Source of the DNA: Liopterus haemorrhoidalis
Lineage: Eukaryota > Arthropoda > Insecta > Coleoptera > Dytiscidae
Direction of reading: 5' to 3'
Assembly (NCBI GenBank): GCA_963971575.1
Contig: OZ020617.1
Location: forward strand, 18,499,403-18,563,402
DNA length: 64,000 nt
Part shown: positions 44,653 through 56,525 of the stretch, piece after piece
Numbering within the stretch: the first letter of the stretch is position 1
Layout: every line of letters starts with the position of its first letter
Position numbers and translations under genes: made by a program
Notes under the pieces: model-generated
Seen by the model: the letters and a program-made list of their open reading frames with translations, nothing else
Told to the model about the DNA's origin: nothing
Databases searched by the model: none

Positions 44653-45913
44653 CTATAGACCACTGTTTCCCAACCTTTACTTAAACTCGACCCTTTTTAG
44701 AATTTTTAAAAATGCTCGCGACCCCCCTTTCTTATCCGCCATATTTGATCAATAAAAAAAAAATAAAGACTTTGACAAAATATATTTTAAGAATTAACAA
44801 AACTGATGATATTTTGAAGTATTAATTATTAATGATTAATGTGATGATTGAGCTTGCATCTGCTTAACAATTTATATCTTGCTTGCATCTGTGGTATAAT
44901 TCTTGTTTGAGTTTTTGCCAAGGCCAATCTCATGTCATATTGAACATCCAGCTTATTCCTAGCTTTTATCTTAATCTGTAGAAGGCATGAAAATCCACTT
45001 TCGCAGAGGTAACTAGAGGCAATTGGCACTAATATTCGAAAAGAAAGCCTGGAAACTTTAGGATACGAATGACGCATAGCACACCAAAATTGAGAACGAT
45101 TTTTCCTGAAATATATCACTCGCAGAGGAGTCATTTCGCAGATCCAAAAATTCAACCTGTACTTCATCGGGAATGTCGATAACATCCAAAGATACATGAA
45201 ATGAGTTTCGAACTAATGCAGATTTTTGTTCAGAAAACCCCGGGAAATATCGTTGAATTTCAAATTTCAAATTTGTAGTTGTTTCCTGTAGTTTCAAACC
45301 TAGCTTGTTTAGCTGATCTAAGATATTTGATAAATAAGCTACTCTTTGGATCCAGGTCTCATCATTAAACTCATGTTTTCGTTTTATTTCTAAGAACTGT
45401 TTTATTTCGTTTATCAATTCAAAAACTCGGCCAACAACATTTCCTTTTGAAAACCAACAAACAGTAGTGTAGACAAGAAGAACTTCGTGATCAGAGTTCA
45501 TGTTTTTGCATAGTTCTTTGAACAGGCGAGTATTTAGAGCATTAGATTTGATATAATTGACAATTGTCACCAAAGAGTCGAGCACTTCTTGCAAAGGCTT
45601 TGGAAGAGTCTTGGTAGCAAGGGCACATCGGTGAATCATGCAAGGTAATCCCTTTAGTTGGGGTGCAAGCTCTTTTAACTTTTGACTGAAAGCCCGACCT
45701 CGATCCAAGCTGGTGCTTTATCAGTATACAATCCACACAAGTTTTTCCATTGTAAGTCATTACTTTCAAAGAATGAACTCATCTCCATGACGTCTCCACC
45801 TTTCGTAGTAGTTTTTAGTGCTCTACAAAACATTAACTATTCTTTGATGTCCTCTGAGTGATTGTATCTCACGAAAACGGGCTACCCACCAGTTGCGAAC
45901 CGCTGCTATAGAC
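44653..45913 (-). mobile_element. hAT transposon, perfect 8-bp duplication
   Basis: The element is 44661-45905 (1245 bp) between CTATAGAC at 44653-44660 and 45906-45913. Ends are CACTGTTTCCCAACCTTT and, inverted, CAGCGGTTCGCAACTGGTGG, diverged forms of the common CAGTGGTTCCCAACC terminus. Subterminal CGCGACCCCCC near 44712 fits the same family. It carries a transposase relic on the minus strand and is internally deleted. Confidence 0.92.
44829..45860 (-). pseudogene. hAT transposase (ZBED5-like) pseudogene
   Basis: Reading on the minus strand from about 45860: FCRALKTTTKGGDVMEMSSF, SNDLQWKNLCGLYTDKAPAW with the second catalytic Asp in the TDKA box (relatives read TDGA), a frameshift, and then the open frame 45708-45058. 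That frame has LPCMIHRCALATKTLPKPL, VTIVNYIKSNALNTRLFKEL, LLVYTTVCWFSKGNVVGRVF and ELINEIKQFLEIK, the standard hAT core with the conserved CMIHR and the W.S.G...RVFEL segment. A last frameshift near 45100 leads to SSYLCESGFSCLLQIKIKAR and NKLDVQYDMRLAL, the dimerisation domain. The BED finger and first catalytic Asp are missing. Confidence 0.9.
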
Positions 45914-46930
45914 AGTACTGGCCGTAGGAATGTTTTATTGCAAAATTTGATAATGCGGGGTCTTTATTATTGAACCGATTGCAAATGTGGAAATGCATAA
46001 TAATAAATATATAAAAACCTCTCTTTTTAAATTTAATTAGTCATAAAATTTATATATACTATATATATATATATAAAACAAAGAAATCACTTTATCAAAA
46101 TGTAATATAATTAATTTTTACCTATAAAAGCTTGATACGCACAAGCTTGATAAACACATACCACAAGAGGTAGCATAAACAATTATAACATATCGGCGTT
46201 CGGCGTACAGCTGTTCGCAACGCACTGACCGTATGTAATTATGTAAACACGCAATATATAATTCGGGGACTCCCCGGTTTCACGCGATAACAGTCATGTG
46301 CGCGAAGTGCGCATTTCAATTTAAGAAGTAATTAAAGGAAAGGTGCTTTTAGACGAGTGATATCAATATCGAGCGATTTAAACCGTTCGATTTTTTAAAT
46401 ACCCGGAGTAAAAACTCCAGAGGCCCGCTCCGCCTCAAATAAAAGGTGCGGGAGCGCAGACCCCTTGCGCATTTTGAAAATTTTAATATTTCTTAAGAAA
46501 TTTACTTTAAAAAATTTTTAATTTATTTATTTTATAATAAAATTTCCAAAGATAGAACTGAAACTGATAGAACTGAAACATAATATATTTATCTCGAATA
46601 AATTACATATCCTTTACGGAATTTTTTACATAACCGTGAATTTCGTCAAAAAGATTCAAGAGATAAGAGGGGTGTTTGATAAAAGATGGCGCTCAAATCG
46701 CAAGTTTGATATCATTTCTGATATTTGCCATTCTTTGCAGCCATAAGCAATAAATTTTAAGTAGATCTGTGAAATAATACATTTTACAGCGTTTGGAAGC
46801 GTCTAAGTTTTTGTTTATTTGCTAAAATTAAAAATAAATAAAAAAGTGAATTCCGTGTGTTGATAAAGCACTACTTATTGCGTGGAAAAAACCATTAAGG
46901 AAATTGAAGCATATAAACGGTTTTATTTAA
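45914..46930. other. AT-rich DNA with hAT-like words
   Basis: A TA microsatellite lies at 46060-46076. GTGCGGGAGCGCAGACCCC near 46445 resembles GTGCGGGAGCTCCCCCC near 44612, to the left of the hAT. The two may be the ends of an older host repeat split by the hAT, but no terminus or duplication proves it. Confidence 0.35.
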
Positions 46931-47515
46931 TACTAGCTGAGTACCCGTACTTTGCTACGGTATATCGACGGTCTGCCATCATCCTGCAATCGCCCCTTTA
47001 GGAACTGATTAGGGTAAAATCCTGTTATGTTTCTAAACATGTATATAGGTATCATTTGTAAGCAAAATTGGAGTCATTGAAGTGACATTGAAGAATCCGA
47101 AACTTTAAAGAACTGTAAAAACACTTTTTAAAGATTTTAATAAGAGACCTATGTGCTAAGGAGGAATGTTATAACTCAACAAATATTGAAAATACGCAGT
47201 TTTATATAATTCCCTCCGAATGTAGATTCACCTACTTAGGGGTTGATTAGGGCAAAATTTTGAAATAGGTTTTTTTGATATTTATATGGGTAATCTTTGT
47301 AAGCGAAACTAAGTCGATATCTCATTGGTCCTAAGAGATATTGAGGAATCCGTGAAATTTTCACCCCTTAGTGGTCGATTTTGAAAAAATCCTTCTTAAT
47401 GGTGCTTATGTCATGGAAGGAATATACTCCCGAATTCCATGATTCTAGGTCTAGTGGTTTGGACTGGGCGTTGATAAGTCAGTAAGGACATTAGCTTTTA
47501 TATATAAAGATGAAT
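46931..47515 (+). repeat. dispersed repeat with internal duplication
   Basis: The block starts near AATACTAGCTGAGTACCCGT and ends near TATATAAAGATGAATATT. These resemble the ACTAGCTGACCCG head and TATATAAAGAT tail of a repeat class common in insect genomes. Inside, a ~120-bp segment occurs twice about 244 bp apart: GATTAGGGTAAAATCC...TTTGTAAGCAAAATT...GAAGAATCCG at 46999-47101 and GATTAGGGCAAAATTT...TTTGTAAGCGAAACT...GAGGAATCCG at about 47243-47352. No coding region. Confidence 0.5.
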
Positions 47516-49523
47516 ATTTTGTTCAATATATAAATACAAAATTACTAATACATACCAAAGGCAACTATTAGTATTCAATATATTGAAAGTGAAATAAATT
47601 ATTTTTTACAAATCCAATTTCACGCATATATCTTTCTCTACTAACAATAATGCAACACAGAGTTAAAGAAATCTTAAAGCTCCAGAATAAATTGTTAATA
47701 AAAATTAATTAATTCATTGTCCATCATGCACTTCAAAATAATTAAGGGTTTTGTGAAAGTGGGTATATTTCCCTAAAATTTAATAATTCGATAAAAAAAA
47801 ATCAAGTCCATTCAGGATATTTACCACAACACAAACAATCTGCAACCGGCAGTCCCTGGGTTCGGCTGCCGAGGTGCGGGTAGACCTTTTGCACCCCCCG
47901 CCAGAAACGTTCCTGAGTAACTGAAACTGATGGTAAAAAGAACACGAAACTTGTAGTATATTGCGTGAATATTAGTGTAATATGATGCAACCTTTTTTTT
48001 TCTGAAATTCATCCAAGATTGAGTCATTGTTCTGTAATATTTCCCCTCTTTAATATACCGTGTAAACATCCTTTAACCTTGAACATAAAGGAAAGTAAAA
48101 TCCAAGATATTGACATTCCTTTAGGTAATTCAATATTTTTTTAAAAAGCTTCAACTAAACTCACATGTCGAGAACTAACTTACTAAGACATACGTCATCC
48201 GGAAACAGTAGCTGAAGTGTTTGCACCACTCTTGCAGTCTCCGAGGAAGTACGTCATAAAGTAGCAGCATTTTGTTACCTACATTTTAACGTGGAAAGAG
48301 TAATGGTTCATTTATTTTAGCAACGCCACCTGTGGAATAAAAGAGCCTTTTCTAAATTTAGATAGAACTTCTTTAGATGAAGTATATTTTACTGAAGTAG
48401 CCGTTCATTCTCTGCAGAATTACCGACAATAAAAGATAAAAGGACACATTGTTTTACAGGGTTTAAATTATTGGATAGATTGAAGGATAAGACTATGTAA
48501 GCTTTTTCTCAGCGACAGTGGTGTAGTCAGTATGTCTTCATAGACGGGGTAAAGGAAATGGACAACCAAAGTAACGAATGAGAGGAGAAAAAAAAGGAGA
48601 ACGGATCGAGGTGATGACCAAAGAAAAAGGAGAACGGCTCGAAATTATAAAAGTCCGGATTCATGGAGGAGTTTTAACCTACCTCCACCAATCCTTCCCT
48701 GCCTATGTTTCTGCTTAGGGAGATTTATTGAAAGTTCGTAGTTTTAAATCCACGGTTCGTAGATCAGTATACCTAGTACACAGCTTTTGTGGAGCTTGCT
48801 ACGTTATATATATATATATAAAGAATTTTTGATCTTCTGTTGAGACATATAATGATAAGAATTATATATATATATATATATATATGCAACACTGGTAAAA
48901 CACTGTAGCGTATTCCGCGTCTATTAACTTCTTCGACACTTTTTCCAATTTTCGAATTGTCTGTTTTTGGAAGGTATTACTAAGGTTATTAATAAAAAAG
49001 CCTCTATTTTCAGACATTTTATTTTATTTTGACACGATATTCTAAGTTTATTGGAAACCAAAACAACAAAATCTACGTTCTACATTTTATTTCTACGTTC
49101 TACGTCCACGTCAATTGGAAACCATCCTTTACGTTGAAAATTATCAATTTTTAGTTGAAGGTTTGACGGAAGTTACACGCATAAAAATTCCTCAGTTCCT
49201 GTTTTTGATTAATTTTCGTGTGAATAATTTTCAGATTCACATCATTAACTTATAGAAACAGTTTATTTACTATAAAATATGTTCTATTAAGACACATTTT
49301 ACAGTATTCTGTTTTGCCGACATGTTTTCATTTATCATCACATAAATATTTAGTGCATATTTTCTCCCATTTATATTTATTTAAACTGAGTACAAACATT
49401 TAAATTTAAGAGAAGAAATTCCACTAAATAATAAATACTCATTCGTTAACAGTTCTGGAAATAAAGTTTACATAAAACTTACATTAAATTTAAGTCTGTA
49501 ATATCATCATAAATTTATTGCAA
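47516..49523. other. AT-rich DNA with TA microsatellites
   Basis: TA runs lie at about 48804-48820 and 48865-48885. GC-richer words at 47838-47912 and a CAGTGGTGTAGTCAG word at 48516 recall hAT ends without partners. A GAGAACGG-containing ~40-bp unit is repeated twice at about 48590-48645. Opposed short ORFs at 47802-48069 show no domain. Confidence 0.4.
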
Positions 49524-49608
49524 ATGTCAAAGTCTTTTATTACAATTGGTGTTTTTATTTTCTTAGCAAACTTAATGGATGTCGTGGAAGGTCGTGGAAA
49601 ATCAAGAA
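49524..49608 (+). CDS. candidate first exon of a secreted protein
   Basis: ATG at 49524 opens a frame with a Lys-containing N-region (MSKS), a hydrophobic core of about 14 residues (FITIGVFIFLANLM), and a short polar stretch (DVVEG) that would suit signal-peptidase cleavage before RGKSR. At 49609 the sequence GAA|GTAAGT is an almost ideal 5' splice site. The exon would hold 28 codons plus one base (phase 1). Read through the splice site, the frame continues for another 20 codons to a stop at about 49667, so a very small intronless peptide is the alternative. No transposon domain is present. The basic Gly/Arg/Ser end after a signal peptide recalls, weakly, the N-terminus of insect Wnt1-type proteins (GRGRGS before MWWGIA). 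That is speculative. Confidence 0.4.
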
Positions 49609-50632
49609 GTAAGTCAATTAATTCATTGGATTGGAAAAAGGGAGATTCTAATTTGAGAAAATTTGATTAAAATTCATAGCTTGTTGATTAGATGCATGAT
49701 TTTTGATGAAATGAAAAATATGCCTAGCATTTTACATAGTAGAGTTGTGCATGAAATATTTATAAAATGGTTGACAATTTTAAATCTAAATTTATGAAGT
49801 CGTTTTATTTTTTCTTAAATTTGTTTTTGAAGTTCTTAAAGCTTTCTGATAGCAATGTTCCATTGGTAAATTATTTATTATTCATGGAGCAGAATGCTTT
49901 ATGCTTTAGTTATTATGACTAAAGTAGAATCAAAACATAGTAACAGTCATAAAAGATAGTAGGACCTGTAACTCCCCAAGTGGAATAAAGATCTGTCGAT
50001 TCACGAAATCTGTTACGATTCATAGCTTGGGCTTTTATTTGACTTCATGTTTTCATATGTTCCCTACATCTTCTATAGTAGGTTACCATGTCTATATTGA
50101 TATCCAAATTCTACTTTTGTCCTGTGGCTCCAATCCAATCTTTTCCTTGCAATGTTTTCTTGTTCTCGTCTAAGGTTATAACCATTTGCTCCATTTAATT
50201 TCCTGCGCCATTTCTGTTAACTCTGTGGGTTTTTTTTTATGAGCTTAGTCTGAATTTATTTTTCGTATTGAGCTGAGTGTTAAGAAGGTCGACATGTCTT
50301 CTCTAACAATCGTCTTTTTCTTCTCCTTCAATATTATCAGTTATGTTGAATTTTGGAACGCGCCCTCGTGGTATGCAAGAACAACGATGGTATCAAAGTT
50401 CAAAAATACAAAAAAAAAAAAAAAAAAAAAAAAAAAACGGACCCTGCACCGATTGGAAAGCGATAAGAAGAAGATGTTGCATTTTGTCCACACAGAGATA
50501 AGTCCCCCACCTCGAACTTTTAAGTATCAGGTCTTTCCAGGTATCTTATATAGCTATAATTACTACTTTTTCTGTCATAGATCTTTTCATCCTTAGTTTT
50601 CCACTACTCAATAGGTGTTAATTTTCCTTCCT
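49609..50632. other. possible intron; A-tract at 50409-50438
   Basis: If the exon at 49524 is real, this is its intron. A perfect ~28-base A run near 50410 with GC-richer sequence before it may mark a retroposed 3' end, but the 100-residue ORF at 50294-50596 has no domain and reads through the A run as poly-Lys. Confidence 0.4.
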
Positions 50633-50910
50633 AGGGCCGGCGGAAGCGGGCATTTATGCGGTGCATGCGGGCGTCGTAGCCGCGGCTCAAATTAATGTAA
50701 AAATAAGTAGCGTAATGTAGCGAAAAACTTTTTTTTTTAGGGCATTATTTGTATTTTAAAACTGAGGAATTTTTTTTGGTCATCACCTGTATTTTAGTGG
50801 TGAGGACCGTTTTGGTTGTCATTGTTTGTATTTTAGAAGTGAAGACCTTTTTTGTATAGAAGTAAGGACTTTTTTGTTTTCAGGACGTTGTAGCGAGCCC
50901 GGTTACTTTA
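50633..50910. mobile_element. probable hAT MITE relic
   Basis: The left side begins TAGGGCCGGCGGAAGCGGGC, close to CAGGGCC-type hAT ends. The interior carries three or four copies of a unit like TTTAGAAGTGAAGACCTTTT (50755-50880), the motif also present in the hAT MITEs at 38047 and 56174. The right terminus and duplication could not be found. Confidence 0.4.
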
Positions 50911-51879
50911 CAACGTACCATTTATTGTCCACTAGGTAGCGAGCCTGTGATATTATATAAAGTTTAATCTCAAACTGTAGTGAGATTCCTGACTAAAGGA
51001 GTTCGGGTAGTAGGCGTGAGTGTTATCCAGGGTTCATCATTACGATATATTATTATTATTATTTATTATTGTTACACAGATTAGAGCAGAAGCCACTGTG
51101 CTATGTGGGTTAAATGATATGTATTAGTGTACTTACCAACCGACTGATCAGGCATCTTGTAATTAGTCTGGATCTTAGCTGTTCACTTAAGTTTTTAAAG
51201 GTGAAGGTTTACACACATTAAGTAAGACAGTTTAAAATTAATGAATTTGATTTATTAAAAGTAATATATTATTTACAAGAAGAATTTTTAAAATAGGTAT
51301 TAAAATAATCAAAAGTTTGAAATAAATAGAATCGGATAAACCACCAGAATGCCGACACAGTGCCTCTAAGAATTCAACAAATTAGATTTTTACGCTAACT
51401 GGACCGAATACTGTCTGATCTCCTCTTCAGAGAGATAGGAGTTTATATAAGCAGTTTAGTCGCATTTCTAAGAAAAAGGGGTTAAGCATTCTTCAAGAAG
51501 ATGCTAGTGTTCAAAGTTATTAAGCATAAGTCTGAACAAATGATTTCCTGAACAATGAACTTTTTAAAAAAATATTTTTAAGTTACGTTTTATATACGTA
51601 AGGTTTCTAATTTTATTATTTGAATTCTCAAAAATATGCCCATTTAAAAATTTTGACTTCTCCTTTTACCATTAATTTGGACAGTCTCAAAGTTTATTAT
51701 TTTTTTGTTTTGAAAACCTGTAAAAGTAGTTGCTAATACAGAAATATGAGTCGTGCTATAGTTTAGGGTAGAGACTGATCTTAGGGTTTCTAGAATGAAT
51801 AAAAGTTACAGTAGATTGTTAAGTTAAGATGCAGTAGCCGCTTGAATTCTGTTTCTGATACTTTGTATGATATGTAATC
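50911..51879. other. no supportable feature
   Basis: GTAGCGAGCCCGGTTAC at 50890 and GGTAGCGAGCCTGTGA at 50935 are a near-direct repeat 45 bp apart. Otherwise AT-rich. Confidence 0.4.
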
Positions 51880-52450
51880 TTTTATCTCAGGATGCCTGGG
51901 TATGTGAAGGCATATACTCGCTCAAAGGTGTTTTTATTAATTTGTAACTTGGTCATCTTTTCAAGTGTCTGTCTAGCAACAATGTGATACTTGTGTTTGT
52001 TTCATTACTAATGTTGTCCTACTTTTTGAACTTCGACATCAGTAAGTTGGGGTAGGTATACAATGTCTTCAACCTTGTTTAAAATAATTTTTTACCCTTA
52101 GAGGGTTTTTTCGCCTTTACTGACCGCTTCCATTTCCGACGATCAAGCATTAATTTGCTCCAGTTTTGGAAACGGATGTTTTGCAGTTCTTTGTGCGCGT
52201 AATCCACCTTTGATACATCTTCCTCTTAGTCGCAGTATGTCTGGGACGCTGTCAAATACTCCTTTTAGGGTTACATTACACCGCATACCCAACCCAACAT
52301 ATTTTTGCTAGAACCTTCGTCATTTCTCCTAATTTTATCTTGGACAGGTACGAAGATCCTAATAATCAGACAAATATTCTTAGTTGGTGTGCATGACTCT
52401 GGAAAGAGCTTCAAGATTCATATCTACATGTGAGTATAGGACAGGTAACC
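51880..52450 (-). pseudogene. RTE-like LINE relic
   Basis: The stretch 51890-52080 matches, at DNA level and in the same orientation, the LINE at 62325-62515: words such as GGATGCCTGGGTATGTGAAG, ATACTCGCTCAAAGGTGTTT and GACATCAGTAAGTTGGGGTA. It encodes, on the minus strand, the region downstream of the catalytic YADD. The continuation to about 52450 is GC-richer and may be a second LINE piece, but I could not read a conserved motif there. Confidence 0.5.
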
Positions 52451-52476
52451 ATGTTGTTTCAATATTATTGCTACGT

Positions 52477-52556
52477 ATACCCTATAGGTATATTTAAAAG
52501 AAAAAATGGGGTACACCCCGTAGGTATACCCCATTTATTTTTATGCATACCCTAAA
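52477..52556. repeat. imperfect palindrome around GGGGTATACC
   Basis: AATGGGGTACACC (52505-52517) and GGTATACCCCATT (52523-52535) form a 13-bp stem with one mismatch and a 5-base loop. Outer words ATACCCTATAGG and GCATACCCTAAA continue the similarity loosely. It may be a small MITE or a regulatory hairpin. Confidence 0.5.
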
Positions 52557-53759
52557 ATTTATAATACTGATTGAGTTGGAGACCACAGTACTTGGTAATT
52601 AGGAATTTCCTCAGAGCACGTGGTTCAACATTAGATGTGAGTTGGACAGTTTGGACTCGAAATAAACCAAACAAATACTAAATTTAGCGGTAACACGAAA
52701 TAACACTCTACTGGAGCCGTTTATAAATTTACGAGATTACAATATTCAGAATATTAATGAATTTATAAACCTTCGAACACTCATCAATAGACTCAGTAAT
52801 AAAAGCAAAGATTAAAAGAAGGATAATTCTAGGTTAGTGATGTCCAATATATAGCCTGCGGGCCAGTTCGATCCAAAACTAGATTATAACTGGCTCCCAC
52901 TAAAATTCTATTGATGTGGTACGCCAGTTTTGTATAAGCTTATGAGCTGAATCTGGACTAAAACTAATTTTTAAACGATCTGCACGAAGTTTTCGGTGAT
53001 TTTATAACCTCCCCCAATCTCAAATGATGTACTGAATTTCTATCGCTGCTGTCTTTATGTGTTTTTATCCCCCCCCCTCGTCCTAAAATGTTTGTTGAAT
53101 ATCTGGCTCCCGATCCAGCATTAAGCTGGCATTAAGGCCCGTAAACATATCGAGCACTAAATACGGCCCCATTATGGGAAAACTAACTGCAGCTATAGAG
53201 CGATCAACAAATCTTGACCGTTATGCAATACTTGACAGAAACATTTAGTTATCAAACTAATTTCCAAGGACATGTATACATAGGCGTACATTATATTGTT
53301 ATTACCTTATACGAATTGATTATTATATGAATACTATTTTTTTTACACGCCAATGTGTTGATAACAGGTATTAAGTTAGGAACACATATTTTCTTTGTTC
53401 CTCGGGTGAGTTCGGGAAAAACGAAGTAATCTGATTGGTTCTTTGTTAAATTGGGATTTTCAGCTGTGAATTAGAATACAGTTTTGACATTTTCAAACTC
53501 ATTGTTTACTGTTATGTAACGGACAAGAAATAATGATCGTACGGTATAAAAGTTACTACAGCCTCGCACACATAATTAAAATCAAACTCCGAGTAGAACC
53601 AGCAAAGTGCATATCTATAAAATACTTATCAGGGAACATATTTTCAGAAGTCTAGACGTTAACAAAATTCGAGGAAAATCTACTTGGTATTTTTTAACGT
53701 TAAATGCCCAAAATAAATAAGATGGATATGATTGACATTACCCTACGCTGAATCCTATT
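52557..53759. other. AT-rich DNA, possible hAT relic inside
   Basis: GTGATGTCCAATATATAGCC at 52837 with GCGGGCCAG after it, and a C-rich tract near 53070, recall ends of hAT elements, but neither a right end nor a duplication was found. No coding region. Confidence 0.35.
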
Positions 53760-54440
53760 ACGTTCATCTCTTCTAATTCCGCCCTTTTCCTAGGTCTTCA
53801 TTTTTCTTCCTGACTCTTGGTGTACGTAATAAAACTTATTTCAGTAACCTTTCAACTGCATTTATTGTCTATGGCCGTAGGTACCATCTAAGCCAGAGGT
53901 GTCCAAACTACGGATCGTGGGACAAATCCGGCCCGCAAGAAAATATCATCTGGCCTGTGGAAATTAAAAAAAAAGATTACTTACATGAAAACAGCAATTT
54001 AAAATAATCAGAAAATCGCAAAATAAAACATAACTAAATAATATCCGAATCTTAAAATTATTATTTTTATTAATAATATCAACATTATTATTATGCTTGT
54101 TTTTAAAATCGAGCGCCAAGAGCCCAGCTGAATTCAAGTTTTCCGGCCCGACATTTATTTAATGTGGTCCGCTTCCGAAAAAGTTTGGACACCCCTGATC
54201 TAATATAATTTGTCTTTACGTCTTCAACCAAAATGTGATTAATTCCTATAATTTTCCGAATTCTTTCGTTCTTCACTTTTTTTCTCAGCGATATACGCTC
54301 TTATCTTTCTTCAAAAGGCTATGTCTGTCACATTGAGCATTTTTCTTTTTCAATTTCCAATCTTCACTGCTATATAATGCAACACTCTTAACAATAGAAT
54401 TAATGATTATGTGTTTGTTTTACTTAGATAGTAAGTATAC
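53760..54440 (-). pseudogene. RTE-like LINE relic split by a hAT MITE
   Basis: On the minus strand 54420-54290 reads SIVKSVALYSSEDWKLKKKN, the conserved ....I..v.lYgsE.W.l...n. Next is an EKK.RTKEFGKL-like piece (54240-54280). Beyond the MITE, 53880-53770 contains the RTPRVRKKNEDLGKGRN tail, equivalent to the ..R.GRP..RW. region. The order is that of one LINE copy interrupted at 53886-54205. Confidence 0.55.
53886..54205. mobile_element. hAT MITE, imperfect 8-bp duplication
   Basis: The element is 53894-54197 (304 bp). Ends are CAGAGGTGTCCAAACTACGG and, inverted, CAGGGGTGTCCAAACTTTTT. Flanking octamers ATCTAAGC (53886-53893) and ATCTAATA (54198-54205) match in six of eight places. Subterminal CCGGCCCG words lie at both sides. 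No coding region. Confidence 0.8.
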
Positions 54441-56165
54441 AGATGACATAATACACTTTTTACAGTGCTGCATACTTATTATATTAGGTTTTCTTAATTA
54501 AATATCATCGTCACTACTTAACTCGTTGATATCAAAATCAAACATTTTTATAAAATGAAACTTTTACATCTCTCTTATACCCGATATATAAAGTTGCTAA
54601 ATACAGGTTAACTATAACTTTACCAGTATTTTGGTGTTGGTTAAAGTTGTATATAAGTTTACTCGTAAGTTTTAGTTAACTGTTAATTGAAATACGGCTC
54701 ACTGGATTTAACTATTGTTTAAATTTTAACTAATAGCTAACCATTAAATGAAAAACTGGCTGTTAGTATTTTCATAGGAAGGACTGCTCTCTCTATTTTA
54801 TAATTAAATCATTTGGTCATCGTAATTATATTCCGAGAAGCCACGAAATAATCTTTTTAAAATGTACGTCATTTTATACTTTTAACGATGTGTTGTCTTG
54901 ATATTTTCTTCCAGAATATCCCCTAAAAAGTCAAGTAGTTCTACTTTAATGTAGCTACTTAAAATTTTTACTATTCAAAACAACATTATATCTTTTTTCT
55001 TCTTTTGGTGCACAATTTATTCAACATAATCAGGGTTGGGCATAAATCTTAATTTAAATATACATGTACGCACTCTTGTTAAAATTTCAGGACTGGCGTT
55101 GGCAGAGTTTTATTGGCCTCATTTAATGTCATTCTTTTCCATTTCCACACCATTTATTTCAGATTTGTTTTTCCGTCCTTGTTCCTTCAGTATAATATGT
55201 GTGTTGTATTTGCGAGACACGGGAATATAATTTGATGTTATTAATCAATATTTAAAAAATTTATTTAATATAATAATAAATATAATACTCCTAGTATTTA
55301 TCATAAACTTTAATAAATACAGGAAGTATTCTTGTGACGTATGTTTTTAAAACTCAATTTTATTCGAAAATGAATAATGTAGATGTCAGTAATATAAATG
55401 TCCTCTAATTTATATTACTGAGCGATTATTAATTTAATCATACGCGATTCTATCTACCTGATTAAGACAAGTAGTTCTGAAGAACGCACTAAATTAAAAG
55501 AACAGCTAAAAGTTTTACAATGTCAATCAGAGTAAAGTCAATACTCTTGTGCTGCATTCACAATGTCAAATTATAAATTAAAATTAGTACTTAGAATTAA
55601 CGTAAATGTTTGTTATAAGTAACTGTACGTTAGAGTTCACAACCTTCTAAATTAATACTTATACTTATAAATTAAAATAAGGAGATTGCAAACTGCAAAC
55701 TTTTACGTTCATTTTTAATTGACACATGCGCAATAAGCATCTGTCTTAACATAAAAACTGTTCTGTTTCTATCCATATATTTCTGTTTTCTATGATCATA
55801 GATACGATTTCTCGTTTATTCTATTTTTTTTTTTTTTTCAAAACTATGAAATACTCAAAATCTCATTTGCAAATATACACAACTGTTAAATATCGATCGA
55901 TAAAGTAGAAATCGATAGAAGTTAACAATGATATAATGCGATACAATGCTAAATAGCAGTGTCTTAATTTGTATTTACATTGTGCATGCTACTTAATTAT
56001 CACGTACAAATTTGACGTTTAGTATTAATTTAGCGTTAATTTTAATTTATAATTTTGAGTAAAGCCTCGTTTATAATAGTTCCATGTTATGCTTGTCTCT
56101 ATTGTGTAATAGGAGAATTTACAAAAAATATTAGTATTGTCGATGCTGTTAGGTGAAGTCATATA
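54441..56165. other. AT-rich DNA, no feature seen
   Basis: Nothing supportable; the 64-residue ORF at 55036-55230 has no domain. Confidence 0.45.
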
Positions 56166-56525
56166 ATCGGAATCAGGTCTGACAAGAAGGGGGAGGGGTA
56201 GCCGGGCAAAATTCCCGGAGCCCAGGGGTCCTGGACAGAGCCGTAGGTACGGCTTGGCATTGGGGCAATTGCCAGGGTGCGTGGCCGTCACTCATTTGTA
56301 TTTTGGAAGTGACCACCTTTCTTTTAGGTCATCAGTTGTATTTTCACCTGTATTATGTATTATAATAAAAATTCCCGCTTCCTTTGTATATGGTCCAGAG
56401 TCCAAGCTGAAAGAATTAGTTTTCACGTTCTTGACCCCGGGTATAGAATTGATCATTAGCCGGGGCCCGCAAAGAAAGTTTCTCCCCGAGGCTCCAGAAG
56501 TCTTCTCGGCGGCCCTGATCGGATT
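56166..56525. mobile_element. hAT MITE, near-perfect 8-bp duplication
   Basis: The element is 56174-56517 (344 bp) between ATCGGAAT (56166-56173) and ATCGGATT (56518-56525). Ends are CAGGTCTGACAAGAAGG and, inverted, CAGGGCCGCCGAGAAGACTT. Subterminal AGCCGGGCAAAATTCCC and its partner GCCGGGGCCCGC lie at both sides. GC-rich ends around an AT-richer centre, with a GGAAGTGACCACC motif near 56310. The 126-residue ORF at 56254-56634 runs across it and out into the flank, so it is not a gene. Confidence 0.75.

Noticed and set aside
44586..46460. Older hAT enclosing the hAT at 44661-45905
   Set aside because: A CAGTGGTGTAGTGC word at the left and similar GC-rich words at the right are suggestive, but no matching right terminus or 8-bp duplication was found.
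50294..50596. 100-residue ORF
   Set aside because: It depends on reading through a long A tract as poly-Lys and has no domain.
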